Positions 36,797-47,640 of a stretch of 64,000 bases of DNA are shown here, in pieces. Made by a program: the position numbers and the translations under genes. Source of the DNA: Cornus controversa (taxonomy: Eukaryota > Streptophyta > Magnoliopsida > Cornales > Cornaceae); contig CM048846.1 of assembly GCA_026545225.1 (NCBI GenBank), forward strand, positions 13,851,975 to 13,915,974. The letters run 5' to 3'. Numbering within the stretch: position 1 is the first letter of the stretch; each line of letters opens with the position of its first letter. Under the pieces are notes generated by a model, which saw only the letters and a program-made list of their open reading frames with translations, did not search any database and had not been told where the DNA came from.

Positions 36797-39546
36797 TGTA
36801 AGAACCATGACTATTTTTATCCGATTTTCCTTTAAATTCATTTATTGTCATATTAATGTTTTAAATGATTAGATATGTGTTTTTAATGTAAAATATATAT
36901 TTTGGAAACTTATTTAAGGATTGGAAAATTTTTCGGAGCATTGGGCAAAAGTTGACTGGGCACGGGCCCCGTGGGACCAGAAAATCCGAAAGTGTTAGAA
37001 TGGCTCCAAATTTGGAGGGTAGCTTAAATAAAATATTTGACACACTACAGAATCAATTTCATGTCAATCGGAGTTACGGAACTTAGAAAACGAGTCCGAA
37101 AAAGTTTAGTGAAAAAGTAGTGGCACTTTTGTAAATAAGTGTAGGTTACATTCTATAAATAGCAAGAGAGAATGTCCATCCCTCATTTCTCATTCTCCTC
37201 AGCCGAATGGAGCAATATACATATATCTATTTTTAGCAACATCTTCTTCTTTTATTCTCTATTGATTTTGAGGGACTTAGGTCCATAATTGGAGTTCACC
37301 GAAGAAGATAAAAACGGTCTACGCACTAAGAGCTTCAATTTGATCCATCTGGAATTAATTTTGGAGAAGGTTGAGTTTTTGGTAAAAATTGGGAAATTCA
37401 TTTGGAAGCTCTTCCAAATTAAGGCAGGGATGCCTAACCCATAGAGTCTGAATTTTTTGTGAGTATATTGGTTGCCTATGACAACCAATTGGTTATGTGG
37501 AGTAATTAGATATTTTTCAATATTCAAGCATGTTGATTATACCACTAAATGTTTTATCAATGTTAATTGATGTAGTTGCATGTTTATAATTGCCTTAGAT
37601 GATTATATAAACATATTAGAGTTGAATTGTGGAGTAATTATGTAAAAATATGTATATGTGTGAGTGTGACACTTAGGTGTTTGATGAAATGTCTTAGAAA
37701 CATGTTTAAATGTGAAACATGATTAATTATCCATTAAAGTAAGGTGAAATGTGCATTATGTGAAATATGTTCAATGTGAGAATGTGTAATTACTATGTGA
37801 AAAATGTGCAAGCATGACAATTAATGTTACATTACTTTGAATTGTATGGATCCACTACTATGAGTATAGTGAATTCATCTTCATTCATTGGGAAATGCAT
37901 GGTGAGGGTGGTGAATACAATTGAGGCGGTAAAATCTATTCGATAAAACGACGAGGTATTCTGGTAAAGGTAACCCTCGTGAGGTATTCCGGTAAAGGTA
38001 CCATCGTAGATTGATTCGTAGTGAGGTATTCTGGTAAAGGTAACTTTCAAGAGATTTTTCGGTAAAGGTAACCCTCGTTAGGTGGGATTCGTTGTCCAAG
38101 GGAATTGGAGATCAATGGTTGTGAGGAGAAGATGAGGGAGTTGCTCATATCATGTCACTTCATGCTTTGCTTATGATATAATTGTGATACATGAATATTT
38201 ATTTAACATGATTAAATGCAAATGTATGTTTATGTGGTATTCATGGAACTTGCGGAATTGTGTTTTAGACATTCCTACTAAGCGTGTGGTTGCTCATCCC
38301 ATAAGGATTAACTCTTTTCAAAAAATAGAAAGAAGGTAATGGAGTCTCCCTAATAGACAGTTAGCGTGGAGCGAAATGAATTCTATTTAAAGACTTATTT
38401 ACTTTATTTGAATGTATGTCCAGATTGTGGACTATATGCATGAGATGAACATGTAAAGACCATTTATATTTCGGGAACATATAATATTTATGATTTATGA
38501 TTGCATACATTTAAATACGTTTTTAAGCATGTGGTGTCCATGACTTATGATTTATTTCATTATAAGCATGGTATTGAGCATGGTAGAATGTTAGATGATT
38601 TAAATGATGATCCTTCATTTATGTCTATTTCTACATGTACAACTTGTAAGAACGGTTATATTGATGAATTGTATTCTCATTAATGTCCAAGCATGCTTAT
38701 GATTTAAAGGTTAATTATATGGAGTATAATTGTGCTGAATTATTATATTGTGGATGATTGGGATATGTAAAAATGATAATTATGTTCTATGGTTATATGT
38801 TGTGGATTGAGAATTGGGATAAGAATGATAATTGTAATCACTTGGTGGGTTTGTTATAGTAACAGTCTAGTGATTACGATGTATCGTAATCCTAATAACG
38901 ATGCATCGTAATACGACGATGCATCGTAAACCCAATAATGATGCATTGTAAATGATTGAATGATCCGTACAAAAATCTAGAGGATTTCGTAGGATGTTAC
39001 GCATCTTCAGCGATGCATTAGAAATTTTGATGCATCGTAACCAATATTACAATGCATCGTAATGTGTGATAGGGTTGATTGAGATAAAATTGGAGAATTG
39101 TTCGGGGAAGCATGTGTGGCCACGTGTGAGGCTATAATGGATTATTGAGCTTGAGTCATACATGGATAAATGTATGTGGGTATATATGATTCCGCATTAA
39201 TTCAGCGATTGAGGTTGTTCATTGGAATTTAATGGACAAAATCGCCCTTGTAATTACGTTGGATTGTAAGCAAGCTCCGAAATTTGTCCAAACTTCAATC
39301 GGGTATAATTCTTTCGTTTTAAATTAGAATTGAGCGTGTTTTTTTTTAAATTGAGTATTTTTGAATCCTCTTTCTATTGGTATTGGTTGGTCTTGTGTTG
39401 CACATATACATGAGTGTATACATAATTAAGCTTCAGCGATAATTATGAGTTAAGATGGTTCATTAGGGTTTAATGGACGGGTTCACTCTCGAGATTTGGA
39501 CTTGGGACCGGGGGAGTCCCGGTGGTCCAGATTTTGGGGCGTGACA
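36797..39546 (+). repeat. B-family LTR in inverse orientation (solo copy)
   Basis: It begins TGTAAGAACCATGAC and ends GGGGCGTGACA, 2.75 kb, and its first 800 bp match the 3' LTR of element B. It lies in plus orientation, whereas element B and its LTR lie on the minus strand, so the two LTRs around element B's pol are inverted relative to each other. It sits within the gag-like region of element A (gag-like text on both sides). This fits an independent solo LTR. It contains several imperfect copies of GAGGTATTCTGGTAAAGGTA (37950-38085) and of CGATGCATCGTAA (38876-39062). Confidence 0.75.
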
Positions 39547-39749
39547 CATGCTAGGCTAATGTTTCAATTTGCCTTCTTAGATCTTCTACCACAGTAAGCA
39601 CTTGTTGTTGATCAACTACTGCGTCTTGATCAGCCTAACGACTGGTCTGTGAGGTGAATTTTTTCTCCTATGTGGTATGTTGCAAAACCTAAGAGAGAGA
39701 TCTTATAACCTAACACAACCATTGGACCAAAACTTGCTCTGATACTAAC

Positions 39750-40265
39750 TAATGCAATCAGTTATAAAAGAATGGTTGAAATCATAAGAAGGGAAAAACA
39801 AAGAGCTAGATCAAGCTAGGGAATAGATTAAACACCCACAACTCAATCCCAAAAGTAAGGGAGAGGTAGAAAGTTGTGGTAGCAGGCTAAATATATTGAT
39901 AATATCGAAAAACTGTTGAATACAACTTGGAATAACCCTTTTATAAGCCACAAGGGATGCTCTAGCAAATATTCAATCCTAGCCCTTCATATAAACATAA
40001 TATAAGAGCTAATATTATGTTTAACAGAATAAAAGGTCCTAAAAATGATAAAACAACCATTAAATGGTCACATGACTCACTTAATAGGTACATAACTTAC
40101 TAAATAGAAGCAAAATGACAAAAATATACAACTAAAGCTTAGGCCACATTAAACAAAAAATTAAAACAGATTTAAGATTTAAATAAATGACTTAAAACCC
40201 ATAAAGAAATTAATGCACTCTCAGCCTAGACTTCTTGCGATGTTCAACTGTTTGAAGAAATTCCT
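39750..40265 (-). repeat. 5' LTR of element A
   Basis: It matches 26335-26897 and the solo copy at 53687-54201. On the minus strand it is followed, after 39750, by a primer-binding-like site (TAGTATCAGAGCAAG) and the start of a gag region, which identifies it as the 5' LTR. Its outer edge abuts another retroelement at ~40266. Confidence 0.8.
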
Positions 40266-41652
40266 TCTTCGTTCAGCACATCGGAAACATGTTATCATAT
40301 CAACAATCATACAAGTATATATGGAGATAACAATCATACACATTCACGCACAACACAATATTTTACATGGTTCACTTAACTTTAGGGCTACGCCCATGGA
40401 GAGAGAGATTTCATATAATTGAGAAGAGAATATACAACACGCGAAAAGTATGCCTACCACACACACTCTTTCACTCTCTCTTGGCATCTTTATCCCGAAA
40501 TTACATATACCTTTTTCTCTCCTCACAACACTCACCAACCCCTTACATCCTTCCCCCCCCTCTCTCTATTTCTCTTTAACCTTGCCTCTATTTATAGAGT
40601 CTCCAAACCCATTCCTTGTTGCACAAGGATTACAATTTACTTGAAGCCCAAGACGTGCCTAACAAGAAATTACCAAATAAATTACAACTCTAAAATAGAA
40701 ACATAATTATAATAGGAATATGAGCCACAATTCCTAACAATCTCCACCTTGGCTCAAATTCCATCAACGTAGTCCTCTATAGCTCCATCTCGAGTGAAGA
40801 TTTCTCCAACTCGAATCAAACACCATCACATCATCTCCGTGGGTGTTCAATTTCTCACGCATGGTAACCCACCAATCAATCTTCATCATCACTCATCATC
40901 CTCATCTCTACTCCCACACCCTTTTCTTTTCTCACTTACTATTTTTCTGGGCCAAAAACAACAAACCTCCCTTCTTTATACTATCATCTTGCCCTATCTT
41001 GAAAACAAGCATCATCCGTCTTGTTCCTCATGGGCTTCACACTATCATCATCTTCGTGTCATCATCAACTTTGATTATATCTCCATATATATTAACAATT
41101 AACCTTCTGCTCTAACACACCGCCAATCTTCGGTTCTGATCTTTAGGACCAACCACAGACTCTGACCCACCATTGGCTCTAATACCAGTTGTTTAGAATT
41201 AATCTCCCTTAGTTCCGCACAATGGAAACATATCATCACATCCACAATTACACAAGCATATATGGTGATAAGAATCATACACATTCATGCACACCATAAT
41301 ATTTTTATGGTTCACCCAACTTTAGGGTTACGTCCATGGAGAGAGATTTCACTGTTATTGAGAAGAGAATATACAACATACGAAAAGCATGCCTACCACA
41401 CACACTCTTTTACTCTCTCTTGATATCTTCCCCCCGGAATTACATATACCCTCTCATTTCACAGCACTCACCAACCCCTTACATCTTTTCCCTCTCTCTC
41501 TTTTCCTTTAACCCTGCCTATATTTATAGAGTCTCCAAACTCATTCTTTATTGCACAAGGATTATAATTTACTTGAAGTCCAAGACGTGCCTAACAACAA
41601 ATTACCAAATAAAAACACAATTATAATAAAAATATGAGCCACAATTCCTAAG
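40266..41652 (-). mobile_element. Small non-autonomous copia-type LTR element, ~1.4 kb
   Basis: Two direct repeats of about 450 bp (40266-40730 and ~41190-41652) share phrases such as CTTTAGGGTTACGTCCATGG and end (plus strand) GCCACAATTCCTAA. The minus-strand order is LTR, then TGGTATTAGAGCC (complement near 41172-41184, an initiator-Met-type primer site), ~450 bp of spacer, a purine tract AAGGTGGAGATTG and LTR. There is no pol. The LTRs carry pyrimidine-rich stretches and several small indels, so the insertion is old. It abuts element A on the left and direct repeat X on the right. Confidence 0.75.
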
Positions 41653-41749
41653 ACTTGCACTTTCTAAGAATGAGAGTGATTTACTTTCTCAATTCGGTAA
41701 TAACTTTTACTATGCCTCTCATTACTCTTACAATATTATTCCAATTAAG

Positions 41750-42241
41750 CATGGGCGGAGCCAGGATTATAGGGTTGGGGGGGCCAATTTTTTTTTGCAT
41801 CAATCTAGGTTATATGTATATATAATATATATGTATTGTATAATATATGTATACAGTATACGTATGGTATATATAATATAATAATTCAATATATGTAATA
41901 TATTAACTTTTATTAGATTGTTAGTATATAACTTATACAAGAGTTTTGGAAAAAAAAAAAAATTAGTACTTTGAAGAATGAAAAAGTGATTTTTTTAATG
42001 TGAGAGAATAAACTTAATATTTAGTCTCATTATCCCTCTTGCTTTTTTATCTTTCTTTGAGAGTTCAAGACTGCGGCGAACAATTGAACAATAATTTGAA
42101 TATGAATCTAAATCGGTGAAGACAACTTAAATTTTTTCTTTCAGGACTTTGCCTTTAGGTAAAGGGAAAGGGTACCGGTAGATTAGCAAAAAAATAGAAT
42201 GTGGGCATAGAGAAGCACTGAGTCGAGAAATTAGTGTAATA

Positions 42242-42273
<32 letters not shown>

Positions 42274-42518
42274 GCACACACACTATAAATAGTGTGTCTG
42301 TGGTGTGTTTCATGTGTGCGTGTGTGTGTGTGTATATATATATATATTCATTCATATATATGATTAATTTATTATATGATCTATTGGTAAATGGCCGAGA
42401 ATTTGATTGGGGGGGCCAAGTAGTGGTAGTGGTATAATATTTTTGAAATTTAATATATAGTACTAATTATTTTTAAATTTTTTGAGGGGACCATGGCCCC
42501 TACTGGCTCTGCCCCTAT
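41750..42518. mobile_element. hAT-like MITE, ~770 bp
   Basis: The ends CATGGGCGGAGCCAG and, inverted, ATAGGGGCAGAGCCAG flank an AT-rich body; AATTAAG is duplicated outside both ends (41743-41749 and 42519-42525), 8 bp with one mismatch if extended. The undisturbed target site can be read in copy X at about 26245-26256. GGGGGGGCC(A) stretches near both ends are typical of this common plant group. No coding capacity. Confidence 0.7.
42241..42348. repeat. Palindromic microsatellite
   Basis: A (TA)n(CA)n run is followed after ~35 bp by (TG)n(TA)n, so the two form a self-complementary hairpin inside the MITE. Confidence 0.8.
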
Positions 42519-43017
42519 AATTAAGTACACTATTAATTCTTTTGAGCTTCTATGCATGATCCCACATGGGTGATGCAATGGATCGATACAACGACAGATC
42601 TATTTCCTATATATCTATATCTATATTATATTTGAGCTCGGAGTTTGAATTTTCCCCAATTTTTTTTTATCATCTAACAGTAAAAATGCTTAAAATATCA
42701 ATCTGACGGTTCAAAATATCTATGCTTATCTATAGTCTAAAATTACTCTCCCTATCTACAATCAACAGTCATCATTCACCCACTACTTTCTATATCACAC
42801 TCTCCCACTCATTCATTTCTTTTATTTCTTTTCTCTCTCCTTTTTTATATCACTTTCTCTCTCTTTTTTGTCTCCTATTTTATATCTCTCTTTATCTTAG
42901 TTGATTATTTTTTGGTTTTTTTGATGTATTGCAGATCTAGATTGTCGTATATCACTATCTCTTTATGTTAGTTGATTATTTTTTTTATTTTTTTGATATA
43001 TTGCTGATCCAGATTGC

Positions 43018-43350
43018 CGATTTGTGTGCGAGATCTGTAACAAAGGATTTCAACAAGACCAGAACCTTCAGCTTCACCGGCAAGGTCATATCTTGTTGTG
43101 GAAACTCTGGCAGCGAACGAGCACGGAGGTTCAGCCCTGGCCGTGGCCCACCCCTCTCCTGCGCTCCTTCGAGTTTGACTATTTTGCGAGACTTGCGTCG
43201 ACTGGTCAAGCGTTGGCCGGATCAATGAGCTCCGCTGACGAGCTATTCTTGAACAACTAGATATGGTTGATGAAGCTCTCAACTCACCTGCAACGACTGC
43301 TGGAGTTGTTGCCCGATCTTACCGGAGAAGAATCATATCTATGTCGCCAT
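43018..43350 (+). pseudogene. Captured chimera: IDD C2H2 finger fused to a SADELF-type fragment
   Basis: 43018-43128 encodes RFVCEICNKGFQQDQNLQLH and then RQGHILLWKLWQRTSTEV, the first C2H2 finger of plant INDETERMINATE-DOMAIN transcription factors, with all four zinc ligands kept (C-x2-C-x12-H-x3-H). The remaining three fingers of the family are missing. The same frame runs on into FEFDYFARLASTGQALAGS and MSSADELFLNN, then a stop, then MKLSTHLQRLLELLPDL, which looks like a piece of an unrelated plant protein of the DUF1645 or MAKR type (tentative). Two unrelated exons joined inside a Helitron point to gene-fragment capture. It is very unlikely to be a working gene. Confidence 0.65.
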
Positions 43351-44060
43351 TGAGAAGCACACCAAACATTCCCATCGATTTAGAGGAGTACCAAGCGTTC
43401 CTCAAGAGTCGACTCAGTGGCCATGACTCGGGTAAATTTTGTTTCGTTTCCCTTTTGACCTTTTTGGGGTGTTTGGTTGCCAAGAAATTGAAGGAAAGGA
43501 AAGAAATCGGGATGATGAATGTGATGTTTTTATGTTTGACGCTAATTTGGTTTCTAATCCATTAATCAACTTAGCTTCGCAACACCAAATTTGAGACAAA
43601 TTTCTCGGCTACCAAATAGAGACATCGGCATTTTTATGATTGGTTGGTGCGTGTTCATGGTCTTTTCTTCTTTTCATTTTTCTGCAGTTATGGGAATTAC
43701 GTATTTTATATCCTCAACTGGATTTTACCATTGTTTCAATCATCTGAATTTTCTCTCATTATATATCTTCCACGACCATCCTTCACCACCATGGAGTTGT
43801 TGCCATGGCGTTTCCGCCTCTGCTGTCTCATTTAATCATATGAACTCCATTGAGGACCCACCATGCATGGTCAGACCTCAATCTTCATCAGCTCTGGCCA
43901 GCTACTATTCAATATTCTGTGTATATTTTGGAGATAAAAGGAATAGAGGGTGATTTTGCTATCTTGCATTGCTAGGTTACCTGTTTCAAAGCAGAAACCT
44001 CATGTCCAGAAGCGCTTGAACAAACATGAGAAGAATCAAGGTTGACTATCTCTCTATCTG
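43351..44060 (+). other. Further exon-like pieces in Helitron 1, unrecognised
   Basis: Around 43340-43430 a frame reads RSTPNIPIDLEEYQAFLKSR and continues to a potential GT donor; near 43975-44040 another reads LPVSKQKPHVQKRLNKHEK before AAG/GTTGAC. They have protein-like composition but I do not recognise them. A (TTC)n run lies at 44149-44175. Confidence 0.3.
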
Positions 44061-44737
44061 TATACTTTCTCTCTCTAGACTGGTGACTTATGTTGTAATC
44101 TCTTTGTTCCTTAAAATGCAAATGGGCATTTTTTTTCTTTTGGCACTTGTTTCTTCTTCTTCTTCTTCTTCTTTTTTCTTTCTCTTTTGTATTTTTTGAT
44201 TTGGTGGGCATTAAGTCTATGGTTGGCTGGGCTCGATCAGTTCAGTCACTGGGTTACTTTCATTTTCCCAGTATTTTCTCACCAAACAAACAGATGATAA
44301 ATGCAAATGAGCATTTGTTTTATTTGATCTCATGTTGCTCTGTGGGGTTTTGGGTTGATCAAGCAACAATGATATTGTGATTATTTCCCTCTCTTCTTAC
44401 TGTATTCATTGCTATCTTTATTTCTAATAATTTTCTCTCTGTGTGTGATTTGGCAAGTCTTCTTAAAGGTTTAGCTTATATCCACTTGAATCTCATTTGA
44501 TCTATTTTTCTATATATATTTGGTTGGTGAATGTGGGAGAAAAGAAAAAATAATAGAAGAGAGAGAATAAAAGAATAAAAGAAAAAAAAAAGAGAAGAGA
44601 GAGAGAGAGAGTTGTCGGAAGACTTAGAATGAAGAGTGCATGTGATGAATAAAAATAAAAAATAAAAAGAGAAGAATAAGAAAGGAAAAATAAGAGGAAG
44701 TGTGGGAGTGCTCAGCCGAAAGTAAGAAAAGAAATAA

Positions 44738-45532
44738 GGGTAAAATACAAAAAAATTCTCTTATATTTCACTCATTTTGCAAAAAATGGCCCAAATTTTT
44801 TTTTTTTTTTTTTACATTTAACTATCACATTTTTGTGCAAAAGACTCCAAAAATACCCTTTGCCCCTAAGATTTGAGTAAAATTGTATATATTTTATATA
44901 CATTTTAACACCTTTATAAATTAAAAATAAATTACTAATATTTTCTCAACTTGACAAAGAATTACATTTACATTAAAATACATCTTTTACCAATTTTTTC
45001 TTCTACTTCATAATAAATTAATGGATAACATTGACTGTAAATTACATATTTTTTTTTAAATACAAATATATTGATGTATATTATAGATTATAATAAAAAA
45101 CAGTTACATCTAATTTTTGAACTTATATATGTTTATTACTTTTATTTTCTAACAATATTATTTTTATTCTTTTTATATACATTTTTTGTAAAATTTTAAT
45201 TTAATTATAAATTAAATATATCAAACGATTCACAAAAAAATCACATCTAAAATATGTTTAGTGAAGTTTAAAAAGTTACATTTTACTCCAAAAGTTACGT
45301 TTATTGGTGGTTCATATGTTTTTATTAGTGTATTAAAATTCATTGTCTATAAAATTATTAGAGAGTGCAAAAAGAAAAAAAGAAAATTGACAATTTTCAT
45401 CAATTGCTAATTTTGTAGTTTTTAATTTCTAATTGCATTTGTTGCCTATTTTATAAAGTTTAGGGAATTTTATGAACTTAAGAGGATTTTTGTAAAATGA
45501 GTAAAGTATTGTGATTTTTTTGCATTTTACTC
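44738..45532. mobile_element. TIR MITE nested in Helitron 1
   Basis: The ends GGGTAAAATACAAAAAAAT and, inverted, GAGTAAAATGCAAAAAAAT are inverted repeats whose similarity runs on for ~50 bp (both contain ACTCATTTT). The body is AT-rich and without coding capacity. Flanking text (AAAGAAATAAG and AAAAAATAAAG) may be a worn target duplication of 8-9 bp. Confidence 0.6.
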
Positions 45533-45575
45533 AAAAAATAAAGAATAAGGATGAGAAGTACAAGGAGAGGACTTT

Positions 45576-45833
45576 TTGAAATTGTCAAGAGTTATATATT
45601 TGTATGTTCATGGAACATCAAGTACTCGAAATTTGCAAGTATTCTGTATGAAAAATAGTAAATGCACTAAAAGGTACAAGTATGGACCAAGATGGATACC
45701 TGCTATATCGACGATGCAAAGATGGTTTTGTTTATTTTCTGAGGATCTTGATTGCACAATAATAATTTTGGGCGGCGTAGATGAGATTCAGCAATACCTT
45801 AATCATATAAAATCAACTTTCATTTCAGTCTAA
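45576..45833 (+). pseudogene. Possible Helitron Rep/helicase remnant
   Basis: The 85-codon frame contains FCMKNSKCTKRYKYGPRW, similar in style to the cysteine-rich CM-x-GKCTKRYP stretch of plant Helitron proteins, and VDEIQQYLN, like their DEIxQYL stretch. It lies just inside the 3' end of Helitron 1, in the same orientation. The last part overlaps sequence shared with the end of Helitron 2, so the frame may be partly accidental. Confidence 0.3.
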
Positions 45834-45886
45834 TAATTTTTTTTATAGTGCCGTAGGCAAGGGCAATACGCTAGTATATATATATA

Positions 45887-47640
45887 CTAGCGTATTGCCC
45901 GTGCCTACGGCACTATAAAACAAAAATTTATTGGACTAAAATAGAAATTAATTTCATATAATGAACGTGTCAATAAACAAATGCTTACAAAACACCCTTT
46001 GCATTAGCTACTATTTAAAAAAAACAATGACCACGCGTCATCATATTTTTTTGTCCTTATCTTTTTCCTTCTTCTTTAAAGATGAAGCATAATTTTTTTC
46101 ACTACCGAAAAGAATATCCTTGTGTCAATATGAATGTACTTCGCCTTCAAAAAATGACTATGGATATATAACATTATTTTTTAGCAGCATCCCATTAATT
46201 TACATTTGGAAGAGTGTGTGGTCGGTTGAGTGGGAAGAGTGATGTAGTGGTTGAATGATGTAGAGAGACAGGGGAAGTGGCATGGGTCGGTTGCGTGAGA
46301 CGTGGTTATGAGTGAGTTCTTTCTGCTCTTCTGTTTCACAGAGAGTGATTGAAAATGAGCTGGAACCCTCAATTGAAGTATGTAATCACAATTTGTCTAA
46401 AAACTCAAATGCCCTATCATTTGAAGACCTTTTTACTCAACATAGAAATCTTTGTCAATAACATATCATATATGTATATATATCATTTGGAGACGTTTTA
46501 CTCAACATAGAAATCTCTCTCAATAACATATCATAGGTTGAATAGTTTTTGTATATAATGGATGCTTAAGTAAATTTCTTGCAGAAGTGTTATATAATTT
46601 AGACATGTAAAAACCTACTGGAAAAAAATTGCAAGAGAACAATGATTGAACCAAATTTAAGAAAAATTGAGACACCATTTAAATTAAAAAGAAAAATGCA
46701 AAGCAAATTGTAGAAGTGTTTTACAATTTAATCAATGGGATTGGGATTTCTAAAAGAAAAGGAAATCAAATGAAATCTCATTCACGCATTTGGAAAAATC
46801 TGGAATTTAGAAAACTAAAAGATAAGCAAAGTTAGACATATTGCAAAGTTTAAATGCATCATCAGCTACTTTTGTTAGAGAATTTCCTCTACTAATATTT
46901 TATTTTAAATCTGTTGAATTACATTTCGTTGGTCTAATATGGTATGGGTAAGTACTAAATTCAAGGTTGAAGATATGAATAGTGACTATTTGATTGGTTT
47001 ACTGTACTGTTTTTGAACCATATGTATTGTATGACAGTATTATATCCTTAATTGTATGACAGACCCACCACCGTAGCATCAACCACCAATATCAAGCCGC
47101 CACCATCTTCTCCGGCCAAGCTACAACCACCGCTGCTATCTTCCGAGCATGCACAATCGCCATTTAATCCGAGAAGACCCAACTCCAACCTCCATCAATC
47201 ACCGTCTTCCCATGGTGCTTCCGTCTCCACCAAGGCCTACCACAGCCATGCTGCACCACCAAGGCCCACCACAGCCATGCTCCACTGTCGAGTTTTCTTC
47301 CACCCGAAGCCATGCACAGAGAAGCTTTCCACCGACCACTGCACCACTGCTACTGCCGAACCATGAAGCCGGATGAAGACCCACTGCTGGGTTTTCTTCC
47401 ACCCGAAGCCATGCACACCATGAAAAAGAATTAGATGTCACCAATTTGCATCAAGCCTCACACATTATCTTAGATAGGGTGATTTTAGATCGTAGATGGC
47501 AAAAGACATTTTGGACTGTAAGATTACTTTTTTAGCAATTTTTGATCGTTGGATTGACTATTCTATCCTTATTATACCAAGGTCAAATGTAATATAAACC
47601 TTATTATACCTAGCTCAAATGTAATATAGACATATATATT
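45887..47640 (-). mobile_element. Helitron 2, joined tail to tail with Helitron 1
   Basis: On the minus strand the 3' end is the perfect hairpin GTGCCGTAGGCAC (complement of 45901-45913), 10 bp spacer and CTAG (45887-45890). The last ~85 bp are similar to the last ~85 bp of Helitron 1, and only a 12-bp TATATATATATA separates the two CTAG ends. The 5' end near 47630 reads TCTATATTACATTTGAGC on the minus strand, matching the 5' end of Helitron 1. The body (~1.75 kb) is AT-rich except for a GC-rich repetitive piece at 47052-47440. No Rep/helicase is seen, so it is non-autonomous. Confidence 0.72.
47052..47440. repeat. GC-rich captured or repetitive piece in Helitron 2
   Basis: This stretch is much richer in C and G than its surroundings and is open in several frames on both strands. 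It holds two internal duplications: CCACCACAGCCATGCT in tandem (~28-bp unit, 47235-47290) and TTTTCTTCCACCCGAAGCC twice (47293 and 47390). A Pro/Ser/Thr-rich plus-strand frame (104 aa) results. It could be a captured proline-rich protein piece or a simple-sequence expansion. Confidence 0.4.

Larger units (their letters stand above)
26335..40265 (-). mobile_element. Ty3/gypsy element A (chromovirus-like), broken and nested
   Basis: On the minus strand the order is: LTR 39750-40265, a primer-binding-like site TAGTATCAGAGC, gag pieces, protease, reverse transcriptase and RNase H (about 29060-28260), integrase with zinc finger (about 28200-27490), a chromodomain-side tail, and LTR 26335-26897. 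Motifs such as [26 protein letters not shown] and MSPFEIVYG place it in Ty3/gypsy, probably the Reina side of the chromoviruses. It is interrupted by element B and by a separate LTR. It is clearly broken, with many breaks (ten or more), and old: its two LTRs differ noticeably. Confidence 0.85.
41653..42608 (+). repeat. Direct repeat X, right copy, split by a MITE
   Basis: 41653-41749 and 42519-42608 together match 26158-26334 in direct orientation; the MITE at 41750-42518 lies between them. Past 42608 the match to the left side is lost, because there element A begins in the left copy and Helitron 1 begins here. Confidence 0.8.
42620..45874 (+). mobile_element. Helitron 1, carrying captured gene fragments
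   Basis: The right end is a textbook Helitron 3' terminus: hairpin TGCCGTAGGCA (45849-45859), 11 bp spacer and CTAG (45871-45874) followed by T. The left end, TCTATATTATATTTGAGCTCGG at about 42620, is matched in inverse orientation by the far end of the neighbouring Helitron 2 near 47630, so both ends belong to one family. No inverted repeats or target duplication are seen, as expected. Inside lie a captured IDD zinc-finger exon and other exon-like pieces (43018-44060), a TIR MITE (44738-45532) and a possible Rep/helicase remnant. The 5' edge is uncertain by a few bases because of TATA-rich flank. Confidence 0.75.

Noticed and set aside
42968-43282. Minus-strand gene opposite the IDD fragment
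   Set aside because: The plus strand carries the recognisable C2H2 finger; the minus frame is its shadow.
45849-45913. A terminator or MITE centre
   Set aside because: The two hairpin-plus-CTAG ends with related but non-identical 85-bp arms fit two Helitron 3' ends better than one palindromic element.
47052-47366. A Pro/Ser/Thr-rich protein gene
   Set aside because: The frame lies inside Helitron 2 and comes largely from two internal duplications; both strands are open, so it is kept only as a repeat.
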